Source: Hypsibius dujardini
Lineage: Eukaryota; Tardigrada; Eutardigrada; Parachela; Hypsibiidae
DNA length: 32,133 nucleotides
Assembly: GCA_001579985.1 (NCBI GenBank)
Contig: LRSR01001287.1
Coordinates: forward strand, 1-32,133
Direction of reading: 5' to 3'
Shown piece after piece: positions 1 through 11,588 of this stretch. Position numbers and translations under genes: made by a program. The notes under the pieces were generated by a model that had not been told where the DNA came from, did no database searches, and saw only the letters and a program-made list of their open reading frames with translations. Every line of letters begins with the position of its first letter. Position 1 is the first letter of the stretch.

Positions 1-668
1 ATCGAACATGTTGTTCCACAGTTGTGGAAGCGAGTAGTGGGGAAGGTGAGTTACTTAGCAAAACTGTACGATTCCATTTTTAATCGTCTGCAGAAAGTCA
101 TCGATAACAACAGTGTTCAAGTTTGATATTCGATAGTTTTTATCGAGTTTGTTGATCTGGTCCTGGGTGTTTTGTACATACATTTTTGTATCAACATTTT
201 AAAATAGTTTCCTGCCGACCTGATTTTCTGATTCTGTGGTGCGTGTAGTGCGTTGACAGTCCAATAAACCAATCAGCAGTTAAGTCAATCGAATGCATAA
301 TTGTCTCATATGGCCTACCAGAACCCAAAGAGTAACCCTCAAAGTAATCGCAGCACCTTCATGGCCTTTACATATTCCATCTCTGCGACAGATCAAAATT
401 ATGAAAAGTGCAATTGCACGGAATATGCTGCGTTCCAAGCTCATACATAAAATGTGGATTGAGTGGCATCCCAAATGTCGTGCTGCTTCGAATGACATGC
501 TGTCATGCTGCAGTGCGGTTTTTATAATTTAGTCAATCAACATTAAATGGCACAGTAAGCAGCTGACGTCCCGTGTTTGGTACGGCACCCTGGAGACGAA
601 CAATTACTACAACCGTATATAGCCATCGCACAATTGTCTGCAGTACCTTCCAGTACTGTAGAGAGTAA
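1..668. other. non-coding stretch, no gene seen
   Basis: Only short overlapping open frames occur here, with no domain that I recognise and no convincing splice structure. A TATATAG string near 615 lies about 125 bases upstream of the receptor start at 741 and could be a TATA-like element, but that is only a guess from position. Confidence 0.5.
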
Positions 669-740
669 ATGCCAGTTCTTAGAAATTGTTCAAGGGGTTA
701 TAATTTTTTTCGCTCTAACAGTTTACTTTCAACAACCAAA

Positions 741-1868
741 ATGAATGCTTCCACCGAAAAGGTGCTCCCGCATTTGCCGATAAATAACTCCACCAATTGT
801 ACGGTGACATGGGAGGAGAAACTAGCAACCCAGCTGCCAGGCTTCCTCCTCGGTGCACTCATTATCATCGCTCAACTCACCAACCTCATCGTATTCAACT
901 TCTACCGCAGCAAGGACCACTACATCTTATTTCACATCTCCCTCGCTATCAGTTCCCTTCTGTCTGGCATCTCACTCCTCTCCGGCAACCTCCTCCGCTA
1001 CCAGGACCTCACCCCGTTGGTCATCTGGCTGACCAAGCTCCTGGGCCTGGTTCTCATTTTATTAGCCGACAGTTCCGCCCTTTTCGCTATTTTCTGCATC
1101 AGCATTGACCGTTGGCTCTCCGTGGAGTACCCTGCGAGATATCGCTCTCTCGTGTCACGGAAAAAAATCCTATTTGTCATAATAATATTTATTTGGACCG
1201 GCTCGATTTTTGTAGTTTCCGCTGGGATGATCCGGTACTGGAGCGACTTTTCCATCACACCCTGCAGCTATCGTAAAATCTTCGCCCCGCAAGATGCCGC
1301 CTTTCCCGTGTGGAGTTTATTTAGAGGCCCTATCGTGCTTCCGTTTCTCTTCTTCAGCCAAATTCGAATCTTCGTCATCGGAAGCTCGATGAAGCTCCGG
1401 CGGTGGCGTGGGAGAGCGTCTGTGTCGGCTGCTGGAGTCCTTCAAGAATTACAACTGCGAGCTCATGCTTCAGAAGCTCCACGACCGCAACCTAGCTTAC
1501 TTCAAAGCAGAGTTTTCCGCATCGTGTGGCACTCAATGTTAGCCAGTATGGTGGTCGTTATAATCACCTTAGCCATCAACGTTCCTTTCATAATCTTTGC
1601 ATGGTTGGAGATCACGACCGCCTCATTCATGGTACGAGTGTTTGCTTTCCTGTTGCTGGTGCAGCACTGCTACTCACCCCTCATTTATTTGTGCCTGTTC
1701 CCGCATTATCGAGCTGTCTTTGTGCGAGCTTATACCGTTGCTCGTCGCCGGTATAATGCTATTGCTCGGCATGCCAGTGTTGGAGCGGTGAGCGGTTCGG
1801 AGGCGACATCGCGACGACCCATACCTTCTCCGTTATGCAACCGTTCTTGGCACCTAGCCCGCGGATAG
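741..1868 (+). CDS. rhodopsin-class (7TM) G protein-coupled receptor, single exon
   Basis: A 375-residue plasma-membrane receptor, ligand unknown. I start at the ATG at 741 (AAA before it, a good initiation context). The in-frame ATG at 669 would add 24 residues that do not look like a receptor N-terminus. The N-terminus has likely N-glycosylation sites at N2, N16 and N19. TM1 spans about 34-55 and TM2 about 62-84. TM3 ends in a DRW motif (residues 123-125, replacing DRY). TM4 and TM5 follow, then a basic third loop with many Arg/Ser residues, TM6 and TM7. TM7 ends with SPLIY, a variant of NPxxY. The position 25 residues before the DRW arginine, normally the TM3 disulphide cysteine, is lysine, so the canonical TM3-ECL2 bridge seems absent. 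There is no intron, unlike the other two receptors here. The class is clear; the subfamily is not. Confidence 0.85.
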   Translation: MNASTEKVLPHLPINNSTNCTVTWEEKLATQLPGFLLGALIIIAQLTNLIVFNFYRSKDHYILFHISLAISSLLSGISLLSGNLLRYQDLTPLVIWLTKLLGLVLILLADSSALFAIFCISIDRWLSVEYPARYRSLVSRKKILFVIIIFIWTGSIFVVSAGMIRYWSDFSITPCSYRKIFAPQDAAFPVWSLFRGPIVLPFLFFSQIRIFVIGSSMKLRRWRGRASVSAAGVLQELQLRAHASEAPRPQPSLLQSRVFRIVWHSMLASMVVVIITLAINVPFIIFAWLEITTASFMVRVFAFLLLVQHCYSPLIYLCLFPHYRAVFVRAYTVARRRYNAIARHASVGAVSGSEATSRRPIPSPLCNRSWHLARG

Positions 1869-4401
1869 CTTTCTCCAGCACTGTCATAGTAGTCACGTTT
1901 ATTTAAAGATGCCAATATTTGAAACTGATGCTTAAGAATTAATATATGGTAAGCAATTTCACAGCAGGGTTGCAATGTAACTATGCTCTAACAAATATTA
2001 GGTTGTTAAGTCTCCGAAGCGCCATTGCACATATTTAAGGTTATATTTAATCCCGCTGAAGAGCCAAGTCATTACCCAGCAGGAGTCGCACAGTTTTATA
2101 GCCAAGTCAGTGCTTGGCCGGAATTTGTCCGGCTGTGAAACCAGATAACTACGCACAAGTGAGCCGGCAATTCTCAGTGATGCTATGGATATGTGGTACA
2201 ACGCGCTATTGAAGCTTCATTGTTATTAAAGGTATTCGAACACGTTATTGCTTGCGATTGGTACTCATGTATTGAGCCGGTTTTATTTGAGCATAATGAT
2301 TGGAAATGGAAATCCCAACGAAACGAAACAAGCAAGGCATGCGCCTGTTTAATCATGTCTCATGGATGATGGAGAGCAGCGAAAAAGATGAAAGGTTAGT
2401 TAAAAGCCAAAAATTTCTGGTCAAAAAAATATCCGGTCTTTCCTTATCCAGTTTACTGGACTGGCATCATTTTCTCTGGGTTCCCAAATTTTCTTTGAAG
2501 TGAGCATACCGGCCTTATCGTCACTCAAAATCCCTTGCTGGATGCGTTTTAAACCAGAGAACCGAGAATCCGCCAATCCTTTCTCACTTGGGAGCCTTCT
2601 GCTTTTAGTTTTCCACTGATGCGTTCGTGTCACGTATGCAAATTTGCTTCACCGTGTTTTGTGTAAATTGTAAAAGGGAAGAAAACCCGGTTCTAATTGG
2701 CTTATGCAAGCTGACTAATCATACGCCATTCCTACCTTCTTACTAGTAATTACCGACATAGGAGTGGGCATCAACGAGCTGCCTTACTATCGTTACGTAT
2801 TGTGGTTACTCTAAAAAATCATGGTACTGTGATTCTGTGCCAACAATGTATCTTCTGACCTGTCTGTTTTGTTGGGTCGAGTTGCGATGAGCAGATACAA
2901 TGACGGTGTCACCGCATTCGCGCTTTACTTAGGCGATATCGGCGGATGACCAAACCTGTCTGAATTTGACTACACCACCATCTCTAAAATGTTTAAACTC
3001 TTCGCGCAAATGTTCTCAATAAAATTTTGAATACAGTTTCGATTGGTGGATTTGTCATGGTGTTGGTAAACGCCAAGCCAGATTATTCTTTTACAAGGAA
3101 TGATGTGCGAAATAAGATGTAACTTGTTGTTTTTACAAATATTCAATATCATTACAAGCTTCGTTAAATTTTGGCTGGATAGTGAATAAGCTGTGCTGGA
3201 AGGAAAACATCAGTTGAGTAGGGAATTGGCTATTCCGCCGTGGAAAACCGAGGGATAGCGACTTGGCTATTCAGCCGGAAGAACTCTAGCCGAATAGACA
3301 TTTCCTATTTTCTATATTTAATGGGCACCCCAGGGGTTTAACGGATCTTTAAACCGCGCGGGGAGGGGGCATTTGTGGGGGAGTAAGTTTTTTAGGGGGC
3401 AACTCTGTTTCGAATTAAAAATTTGAGCCTAAAAATTAATTGAGGCAACCATAATTTGCCTCCATTTTGCTGGCGAAAAACATATCTCCCCCAAACCTCG
3501 AGTTAAATAAAAAAATTTAAGTGCCCCGCCCGCAACTCCTTCAATTAATGTGGTAGGCCCATTTGCACAGTGCCTCCCTCCCGCTCGCATCAGAGGAACT
3601 CTACAGAACACCGAAGATTTTTATCCGTAGGCAAATATTATTTGTCAAGACTACCTGCGGAAAATTCCAGCTTAATGGAAATATAAGCGTTAACGCGAAA
3701 GGGTAGCCGCGTATATGTAAGTCTAGCAGATGTTTTAATTTGCAAACAAATTTATTTGTTAATTTTGCTTAGACAAATTTTCAAAATCTTTTAAAATATA
3801 CATCTTTAAATCCTTGGACAAAATTTTGGAGCCTGTCTGCAGACAAGCTTTGACGTCATATTTTGTTTGACGAACTAAATTCCACCAAGCATCATGATTA
3901 TAACTCTATTATAGTAGCCTAAAGGGGACTCATTTTGCGTTCCACCTCTGAAAATCGTCCCAAGTAAGAACAATTCTCATGCTTTTATGTCCGCACGAAA
4001 GTATTTATTGTAATAGCCATAACGAATAAGTTTGATGTACCCCGTTATCCACTGAACCATAATACGGCATTGTAATAGATAACACTATCGAAGATATAGG
4101 AACAATCCACGACTAATAAGAAAAAGAATGGTGATGGAATGGTGGGTGATGGAACCCTGCTCAGGAGAAAGGTGCGGACCTCGGTTATTTATGAATAACC
4201 GAGAAAACTTTTTCAGATATGACTAGGATATTTGGCACCTACATTACATATGCATTACAATTTCAAAGTTAACAAACATGATACGGGGGAAAAAATCTTG
4301 AGTTATTGGTTAGGTGTGGGGATGGACTGTAGAATTGCTTGATGATATTAAATTGCAGTGCGAGTTGGAACTCCGCGCAATGCGACACTACGCGGTTTGC
4401 G
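1869..4401. other. intergenic, no gene seen
   Basis: About 2.5 kb between two receptor genes transcribed toward each other. Open frames are short (70 codons or fewer) and carry no recognisable domain. Composition is mixed, with AT-rich patches around 3720-3830 and G-rich patches around 3330-3400. I see no transposon ends or tandem repeats. Confidence 0.5.
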
Positions 4402-4756
4402 CTAAGAAAAGTTACAGCGCAACATGCGATTAATTTTAGTCCGCAAGCCGTCCAGACACAGGTAAAAGATGAGAGGGCTCAGCCAGGAATGTGCAATTTG
4501 ACCGACCGACTGGATGAGGAACAACGTCGGGTCCCAGTAGTTTGCGACGTTCGCGACCAAAATGAAGAATACAACATTGGGCGTCCAGCACAAGATCATT
4601 TCCAGCACCAAAACCGTCAACAAACGGGTCTTTTGATGCCGTCCCCCCTGCGATGGCGGCCCTCGTGTTCCTTGCGGATCGGCGTTGCGGTTCGGCGCGG
4701 CCACAATGGCCACCTTGGGTGCTACGAAATTTGGCGTCTAAACACATGAGCAAGTA

Positions 4757-5100
4757 CGGGGGCTCGTTTAGGGTCCTTAAAAGTTGGAACCAGGACCCCT
4801 CAGGCCATGGGGTGATCAAAGGGCAAAGTACATCTTCGCAAAATAAAACAAAAATTCAGCCTATTGTTCGTCCCCATTTGGGAAATTGTGTGACTCTGCG
4901 GGTCAGATCTCCAAGGGTTCCTACAGGGGGAATATTGAATTTCTTTTTGAAACTGAACCCCAAATTCGAATTCTTATATTTTTGGACTTGGAAAAAACTC
5001 AAAACCTGATTGAAATGTTTTTGGAAATATTGGAAATCCCGGGGTCCTTCGAACTCAGACCGCCACAGCCCCACAAGTTCTAGAATGATCAGAAACAACA
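4757..5100 (+). repeat. dispersed repeat family R1, copy 1
   Basis: Begins with the family head GGCTCGTTTAGGGTCCTTA at 4761. It then shows the family landmarks in order: an AACCAGGACCCCT-like block, a GGGCAAAG block, AAAATTC, CCATTTGGGAA, and a GGGTCAGATCTCCAA block near 4900 that matches copy 4. It ends with a CCACAAGTTCTAGAA-like block that resembles the end of copy 2. It lies in intron 2 of the receptor gene. No inverted ends or target duplication found; class unknown. Confidence 0.65.
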
Positions 5101-5114
5101 GGCGCGGCTACGTT

Positions 5115-5555
5115 CGGCTCGTTTAGGGTCCTTACAATTAAAACCATGACCCTCGCGGTAGGGCCAGAGGCTGGGCCAGAGGCTGGGCCAATGGGCAAAA
5201 TGCATTTTTTCAAAATTAAACCCAATACTCGGCTTTTTGTTTCTGATCATTTTGACCCAAGATTTGACTTTTTGCTCCTAATCATTATGGTTGAGTCCGG
5301 GGGTGGATTTCCGAAACCCCGAGTATTTCAAAACGCCTTCAAAAAATAAAGATTTTCCTTCAAATTTGAATAATTACGAATGGTTTTAATTTACCATTTG
5401 CAGTGATTATTAGAGTGTGTATATTGGACCCAAAAAAAATCATAAATTTGGTAAAAAAGCTGAGGTTATTGAAAATTTTTTTGAAACCACAGGGGCCCAT
5501 TGCAAACCGGCTACCCACACCTACCACAAGTTTCAAAATTAGAAAATACAAACAG
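5115..5555 (+). repeat. dispersed repeat family R1, copy 2
   Basis: Starts 15-20 bases after copy 1, in the same orientation, with the same head (GGCTCGTTTAGGGTCCTTA). It contains a small internal tandem duplication of GGGCCAGAGGCT around 5161-5190. Its second half (about 5370-5460: a GAATGGTTTTAAT block, CCATTTGCA, then GGACCCAAAAAAAATC) aligns with the second half of copy 4. It lies in intron 2 of the interrupted receptor gene. Confidence 0.65.
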
Positions 5556-6281
5556 CCAGTTTTCGAGTTTGATTTTGAATAAAATGGATCTTTTATGGTG
5601 AGTTTTTATGAGGTTTTCATGATGAGGAGACCTTAAAGATTCTCAAAATATTAATATTAAATCACTCGAGGAAAGGAAATTGCTCAGAACCGGAAAACAT
5701 AAAAGGGGGGAACAAAGATGGCTTGGATCTAAGCCACGCCGAGAACACAAGCCTCTCATGGTATGTGTTTCATGGTGGCGTGTTCTTGCGTCTTGAATTT
5801 GCTTTCATTAAAACATTACCGCCACAAATTACGTCATCAACAATGTTGAAAAACGAGGATTTTCTGTTCCTGGGATAATTAAGTACAAATGCATTCGGAA
5901 TTGCCATTGAATTGGGCGACCTACCGGTACTGCTGGACGCGGCCGTGGATCTCCCCCAGGTGGCACTAATTCCGCAGCTACTCTGGAACGCTTCTTTTGT
6001 TGTAGTTGGCACATTTGATAAACGATCACCGCGTACATTGCCACAATCACGAACTCTGGCATAGTGAAGCACAAGGTCTCTTGCACCGGCATGTAGGCCT
6101 GCAAGTGGCTTCGGTCGAGGACCTCACACTTGTTGCCCCCTTGTACGGCATTCCACCGGCCTATAAATTTAGAATGGAAACAGCTAAATCATGACTCCGA
6201 CCGTTGAAGTCGCCCGTTGACCAAGGGGTGCCTCAAAAGTCTGTATCGAAACTCGTGTTTTAACTCTTAACTGTAACCTGT

Positions 6282-6336
6282 CGTGTGTTTGTGTGTGTGT
6301 GTGTCTGCGTGTCTGTGTGTCTATGTGTCTGCGTGT
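6282..6336 (+). repeat. TG / TGTGTC microsatellite in a receptor intron
   Basis: A run of TG dinucleotides with interspersed TC and CG lies inside intron 1 (6161-6355) of the receptor gene, about 20 bases from its 5' splice site. Confidence 0.85.
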
Positions 6337-7515
6337 CCAATTTCTCGCTTTCTACCTATGATGAGGGGTGGCAGTTGCAGGACGTGGACCGCCACCCACA
6401 TGGCGACCACGGCCAGCACGGCCACTCGCGTGGTGTGCTTCTCGCGGTAGTGGACGGGCTAGGAGAGCGCCCACAGGCGGTTCGCCGCGACAAGAATATG
6501 CCCAAACCGGTTGGCCGCTGGGGTCACCCGTGAGCCCCAGTGCCATAGGACGGTGCAGCTGACGAACGGGAACGGCCAGCGGTCCGGACCGATTTCCAGC
6601 ATCACCATGGCTGGCATGAGGGTTATACCGGCCAGTAGGTCGATGACGGCGATGTTGATGACGTAGACGTTGAAGGCTGTGCGCAGCTCTGCGTGCAGGA
6701 TGAACGCCGCCACGATGAGTCCGTTGAGGAGAATGCTGAACGCACCTGAGCATTCCACGAAGCCGTACAGATTGACGGTGATGGAACGAGGGGGCAAGAA
6801 GGGCTTTGCGAGGTTAGCGGTACGGTTGAGCGATGTGGTATTGTTGGATAGGAACTCCATGTTCATTAGGAGCTTAAGCTGCTCCCCTCCTGGCAAGGAA
6901 TGATGAACCAATGTTACATCCACACATAATTATTTAATTATGTATTTCTAAAAATACAAAACAAAATGAAAGTGATGGAAACCGCCATTTCCCAGTGTTT
7001 TCACAACTTTGATATTGTGCCGAAAACAGCTTCAAAGATAAAATAAATTTAACAAATAATCATTTCAAAAACTGAAAAAAGATAATTCTGAGTTCCTGAG
7101 ATGGTCTGAGTTCCCTTGGAAAATTTTCCCTAATCAGAATTAACAAATTTTGGGGTAAACATTTATTTTACAGCATTTTTTTAAAATTTTGAGCGATAAT
7201 GTCGCTGGCACAGCCCCGTTGCGCACCTTCAATGTATAAGGACAGGCAGCCCTAACGTTTTTCCGTCCAAGGCGAATATATGTAACCTGCAGCCACGAGA
7301 AAAGGTCACCAAAAAATGAAAAATGAGCATTGAAGTTCAGGCAGTGTTTCTTACAGTGAATTGCAGGTATTGGCGAACAAAAGAAACGGAAGCGCTCTGC
7401 ACGTATGACATGTTGCAGATTGTTGTTCTTACCGTTTATATAGAGCGAACTCTCACACTGGCATTGGTCAAACTGTAGTCGTCAGAGGCGTGTCGAGGGG
7501 AGAAGCAGAGAGCAG

Positions 7516-7740
7516 GGACTCGTTTAGCGTTCTTACAGGCCGGAACCAAGACCCCTGGGGGTCTGGCCAGGGGGGTGGGCATGGGGTAATTTTTTTCAGA
7601 TTTCACTACAAAAATTCGGTGAATTTTCAACTGATCATGTTGAAACTTGTAGAATATGGCAGTTTTTGAAACAAGGGGCCATGGGATTTGAAATATTTTC
7701 AAAAGCCTAAAATTTTTCATCAGATGCGGGCTTTTCATGA
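7516..7740 (+). repeat. dispersed repeat family R1, copy 3 (partial)
   Basis: Same orientation as copies 1 and 2. The head is diverged (GACTCGTTTAGCGTTCTTA), followed by the GGAACCAAGACCCC block, GGGTGGGCA and an AAAAATTCGG block. The later part is weaker, so the end point is approximate. Confidence 0.55.
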
Positions 7741-7882
7741 TTGTTTTCAATGATATTGCAACGAAGGAGAATGAAATATTTCCGCTTGGAGCAGACCTAG
7801 AATCCGATGAAAAAGCGCAAGTTGTTTTAACATATTTTGAAATTTCGGAGACCTCGTCTATTTCTCATAGCTGGACCCACGA

Positions 7883-7906
7883 CCAGCTCTAGTCGGCTAG
7901 AGCTGG
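7883..7906. repeat. perfect hairpin
   Basis: Arms CCAGCTCTAG and CTAGAGCTGG pair perfectly over 10 bases around a 4-base TCGG loop. It stands alone, next to the 7912-7999 inverted repeat. Confidence 0.7.
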
Positions 7907-7911
7907 GCCGT

Positions 7912-7999
7912 GCGGTTATAACAGCAGCAGTTACCGTATACAGTATCATAGTCACTGTTGTATCCGGTTGTAACCGAGGTTACAAGTCTTTATAACCGC
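7912..7999. repeat. inverted repeat, possible small MITE remnant
   Basis: Arms GCGGTTATAA and TTATAACCGC are perfect 10-base inverted copies separated by 68 bases. The interior also contains GTAACCGAGGTTAC, an inner palindrome. No convincing target duplication is seen. Confidence 0.45.
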
Positions 8000-8337
8000 G
8001 CTTATAAGACGGCTATAAAATTCCCGAAAATCAAGAAAAACCTTTTTTTATTTATTTTCCCAACAACAACATAAGCATAAGCACATTGGGAGTTGCTTCG
8101 GTTGATCGCCCTCAATAGGCTACCAGCGGTTCTGTTTGTAACGACCCCTTCGTGATGACGTAGAAACATTCTTTAACATCGTGTTCAAAAACGCACTGAA
8201 AGAGCTCAGACAGCAACCAGAGGATAAAGAAGTAATACCACTTGTGTGTATTTTTTTCTACTTTCCTACCATCCCTAGCATATTGAATGGGGGGAGCAGG
8301 AAAACGAGACATTTCAAACAGCTTAACTGTAGTGGAT

Positions 8338-8415
8338 TAGTATATTAGTATCAGTATAATATAGTAGTATCAGTATCAGTATAATATACTAGAGGCGTAT
8401 ATAGTATATTTGCTT
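8338..8415 (+). repeat. AT-rich GTATCA/GTATAATA simple repeat
   Basis: Imperfect repetition of AGTATCAGTATAATAT-type words, with several near-copies in tandem. Confidence 0.6.
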
Positions 8416-9613
8416 AGTATTCTGATTCTGCTTTGTTCCGGAGAGAGCGAAATAAATAGATCTGAATTCCAGCTTATCTCGGTTTACTTTAAGCTTTATT
8501 CCGAAGTGAATTCCTGTTTCAACTTAGCACGCCTTTAGTTAAGCAGGCAATCGTTATGCAACGCCGCTCCTTACACGAGCAATTGAGTTAAGTTCTTCCT
8601 TTAATTAATCTAATCCACCGATCATACGCTTCAGTTCTCAGCAAATAGCTCCATAAATTTGATCTGTTCATGTCTATGACGCACTGAATCCCTATGTAAG
8701 AATTAGAAGCCAATTCATTTGAAACGTGAATAAAAAAGTTTACGAAAGACTCCCTAATTTCATTTCAGAGGTAGACAATATGTAATACATGGGTTGCAAC
8801 CGTTAAAACTGCTTTTGTATTCACTGATCGGAGAACGCGCCACTGCAGTCTAGAGTTTCCAAAAGACGGCAATACCTTTTACATGACTTAATCATATAAC
8901 AATAATCCATTAACAAATTGACAAACGTCAAATTTACATTAGAAAATAGTTTTTGTGCATTTGGGTACATACAAAGGCTTAGACCGTTTGTATTAGCCTC
9001 AGCGCCCACCTAAAGATGGGCAAGGGAAGGCAGCTTTCGCCAAGAACTTCATTTTTACAAGTCACGGCTTGGTTTTAACGTGTGCAAGAGCATCTTGCTC
9101 ACGCCCCCATCTATAGAAAGAAAAAGGGGAACCCATAAGATGTACCGTGTTTGTCCTAAAATTTAGCCCAAAATACTTTTATGAATAATTTGAATACGAA
9201 TGTAACGTATGACTTCAATATCGGGGCGTAATTGGTAGGATCCATTGAATTATTAATGGATTTCTTATTAGGATGTAGCACCGTGCGATTGAAGCGGGCA
9301 TGATAACGATCTTAGACCTACTTAACGGAATTTCGTTGAGTCTTTAAGGCACAGGGAAGGGAAATGAAGCCAATCTCAATCATCTGAAGTTGTCGTTTAG
9401 CGACCAATCTTACGGTAAGCTGTTCAATATGATCCAAGTCAGATGAGTGCCACGTCACTTGCGTATCAGCAAGATGAATGGAACTGTGTGCCTAGTTCAT
9501 CAGCCCAAAATAAACGACTATAACGTTTATGGGAAATTAGTAATCCGCCCAACGTTCGCCTTCCGGTTAGCTAGCACACTGGTCTTTCAAGTGATTGAGC
9601 TGTATTGGTTGCA

Positions 9614-9968
9614 AGGGATCGTTTAGGGTCCTTAAAAGACGCAATATGGATCCCTCATGGTAGAGCCAGGGGGCGGGCAAAGGGGCAAAGTGAATGGTTT
9701 TCAAAATTGAACCAAAATTCGGTCCTTTGTCTGTGACCATTTGGGAACTTGTGAGTGTGAGGGTTAGATCTCCAATGGCCTCCTGGGATTTCAAAACACG
9801 TTCAAAAACTTCCGTTTTTTTTTATCAAAAGTGAACTATTGTTGAATGCTTTAACATCCCATTTGCATGCACTAATAGGGCGTAAATTTGACCCCAACAA
9901 ATCAAAAATTTGAAAGAGCAACAGATGTTTTTGAAAAATGTTTCTTAAAAAATCAAAAATTTGATTTA
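9614..9968 (+). repeat. dispersed repeat family R1, copy 4
   Basis: Head GGGATCGTTTAGGGTCCTTA, then GGGCGGGCAAAGGGGCAAAG, TTTTCAAAATTGAACC, CCATTTGGGAA and GGGTTAGATCTCCAA. The last two match copy 1. It then has CCCATTTGCATGCACTAATA and GACCCCAACAAATC, which match copy 2. It is the most complete copy and shows that copies 1 and 2 belong to one family. Confidence 0.65.
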
Positions 9969-11452
9969 CGAGTCTCTAATGCAGGGTTGGCTTTTCTTAG
10001 GCTCTCACGCACCAGGTCCACCAGGTGACGGGGAAGCGGAAGAGAGTAATGGTCAATAGTCAGTGATCACGTTATCGCCGCAACCATTCTCAATCTGAAA
10101 AAGGCAGTTGACACATGTCTCCGCACGCTAAGGTGGAAGCTCGGTGCCAGATGGAATATTGGGAATGGACATCTTTCATACTGCAATTTCCCATCACTTG
10201 GTTTTTTGTTTATTTTATAAATCAATAAATGTATCATGAACATCTGCTGCAATACAAATGCAGTACGAACTCCCTCGCAAGCTAAGTGTCAAAATTGAGA
10301 AATACGAAAAAATACATTTGTGCTAAGGGACAGCATTGCAACATTTTAGAACCTAAGAGATTTTAGGAGTGTGATGTATGGTAGTGAGAGTCACCTTGAA
10401 CTGTTGACACTCTTTTTTGATACATTTGTATGTTAGCATGTGGACTGGCGAGTATCCGTGAGCCGGTAGTTTGAACAAGAACTGGAGTCTTTAGAATGAA
10501 TACTAATTTCCCCTCGAGTCTCTTGAGTCCCTTCGAACATTGCAAGGGGGAGGGACGTGGACGTGAGCCTCAACTGGTCAGCGTCAGGCCTTTTTTAAAC
10601 TCGAGCTTTATAAACTATGGAATGTTACAGCCATATTTGTGCCACCGTGCAACACAAAGCAAATTTCTTGTCCGGTACAGAAAATAGGCAAGCTTAAATT
10701 TATATAACCAGTGAATGGATTTATACAGATCATTAAGTATTTGAGCCTATTTCAGCGCTGCCAAAAAAATGTCACTATCTTGAGATACATGCAATGGAAC
10801 AGCCTGGCAACAGGAACTGACGTCCCTCTTGGCGGTGACAGCTTGAATGTCGTCGTAATCTTGCGCTCAACCGAGAACTATGCTAAACCATTTGATGGTA
10901 TTGGCCGTGTTCCTATCTGCTCTGCCGGCCTTCAGAACAACATTGAATGTTTTTCCAAGGGTCTGCAGTTGCTGCTGGTATAGCTTCACGAAAGGAACAC
11001 ATTGACTACAATTCGTTCAGCTACCATTACTTTTTGAAATGACAAACAGGCGTTAGACGTTAGACGTCTCCATTGTTGGGGACAGGTGAGGGATTTTGCC
11101 TTTTTTATGAAGTCGACGCAGGACACACGATACAGTACTGTACAGTCTCAGCTTCTAGAAATATGCAGCCACACAGTTATGCAGGCAACACATGTTACTG
11201 AGGCACACATTACTGTCATGTTATTGCACTAGGGCTACTACTGGCGAGTTTCAGCACAACGTTCTTTGAAAGTACGGTTGCCTTCAACTGGGAGTTGGAG
11301 TTAAAGAGTTGCATATGTTTAACTACTGTACTACCGCGCGCGGCAGTACAGTAACTCTCATCTGAAAAGTTTATGGTGAATTGTTAGAGTTAAGAAACGG
11401 TAGACATTGTGAGTCTTGGCGAATTATGAGAATTACAGGGGCATCAGGTGGT

Positions 11453-11588
11453 TTAGGAGTTATAGGAGTTATAGGAGTTACATGGATTATAGGAGCTATG
11501 GGAGTTATAGGAGTACAGGAGTTATAGGAGTCATGAGAGTCAAAGGAGTTACAGGAGTTTGGAGGTAAGGGAGTTTATAGGAGTCAAA
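11453..11588 (+). repeat. 9-bp minisatellite (GGAGTTATA-type)
   Basis: Degenerate tandem copies of GGAGTTATA/GGAGTTACA, with some units expanded or shortened (GGAGCTATG, GGAGTCATG). It ends shortly before the MULE element. Confidence 0.8.

Larger units (their letters stand above)
4402..6860 (-). pseudogene. rhodopsin-class (7TM) receptor gene, three exons, interrupted by an in-frame TAG
   Basis: Exons: 6860-6356, 6160-5921, 4721-4402. Both introns are GT-AG and the joins keep frame (phase 1 each), giving 354 codons before the final stop. Start is the ATG at 6860 (A at -3, G at +4); an ATG two codons upstream (6866) is weaker. Exon 1 carries an N-terminus with glycosylation sites, TM1, TM2, a cysteine before TM3, and TM3 ending ANRLWAL (NRL in place of DRY), then TM4. 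Exon 2 carries ECL2 with its cysteine (NKCEV), TM5 and part of the third loop. Exon 3 carries TM6 with CWTP and TM7 with SPLIFY, an NPxxY variant. TAG at 6461-6459 falls in the second intracellular loop, between WALS and PVHYRE, and the frame stays open on both sides. It is therefore a recent nonsense mutation, a null allele, a read error or readthrough. The exon 2 donor is the least certain boundary; GTAGGT four bases upstream is stronger but breaks phase. Confidence 0.75.
6861..11452. other. long gene-poor stretch (contains repeats listed separately)
   Basis: Apart from repeat copies at 7516 and 9614, hairpins near 7.9 kb and an AT-rich simple repeat at 8.34 kb, no gene is supportable. A 90-codon open frame at 10711-10983 (+) has no recognised domain and no splice or initiation support. 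Confidence 0.45.

Noticed and set aside
27-120. Possible promoter or exon at the window start
   Set aside because: No motif or open frame that stands out.
9238-9262. Short ATCCATT...AATGGAT hairpin
   Set aside because: Seven-base arms are expected by chance in this much AT-rich sequence.
10711-10983. 90-codon open frame, possible small gene
   Set aside because: No recognised domain, no initiation or splice evidence, surrounded by non-coding sequence.
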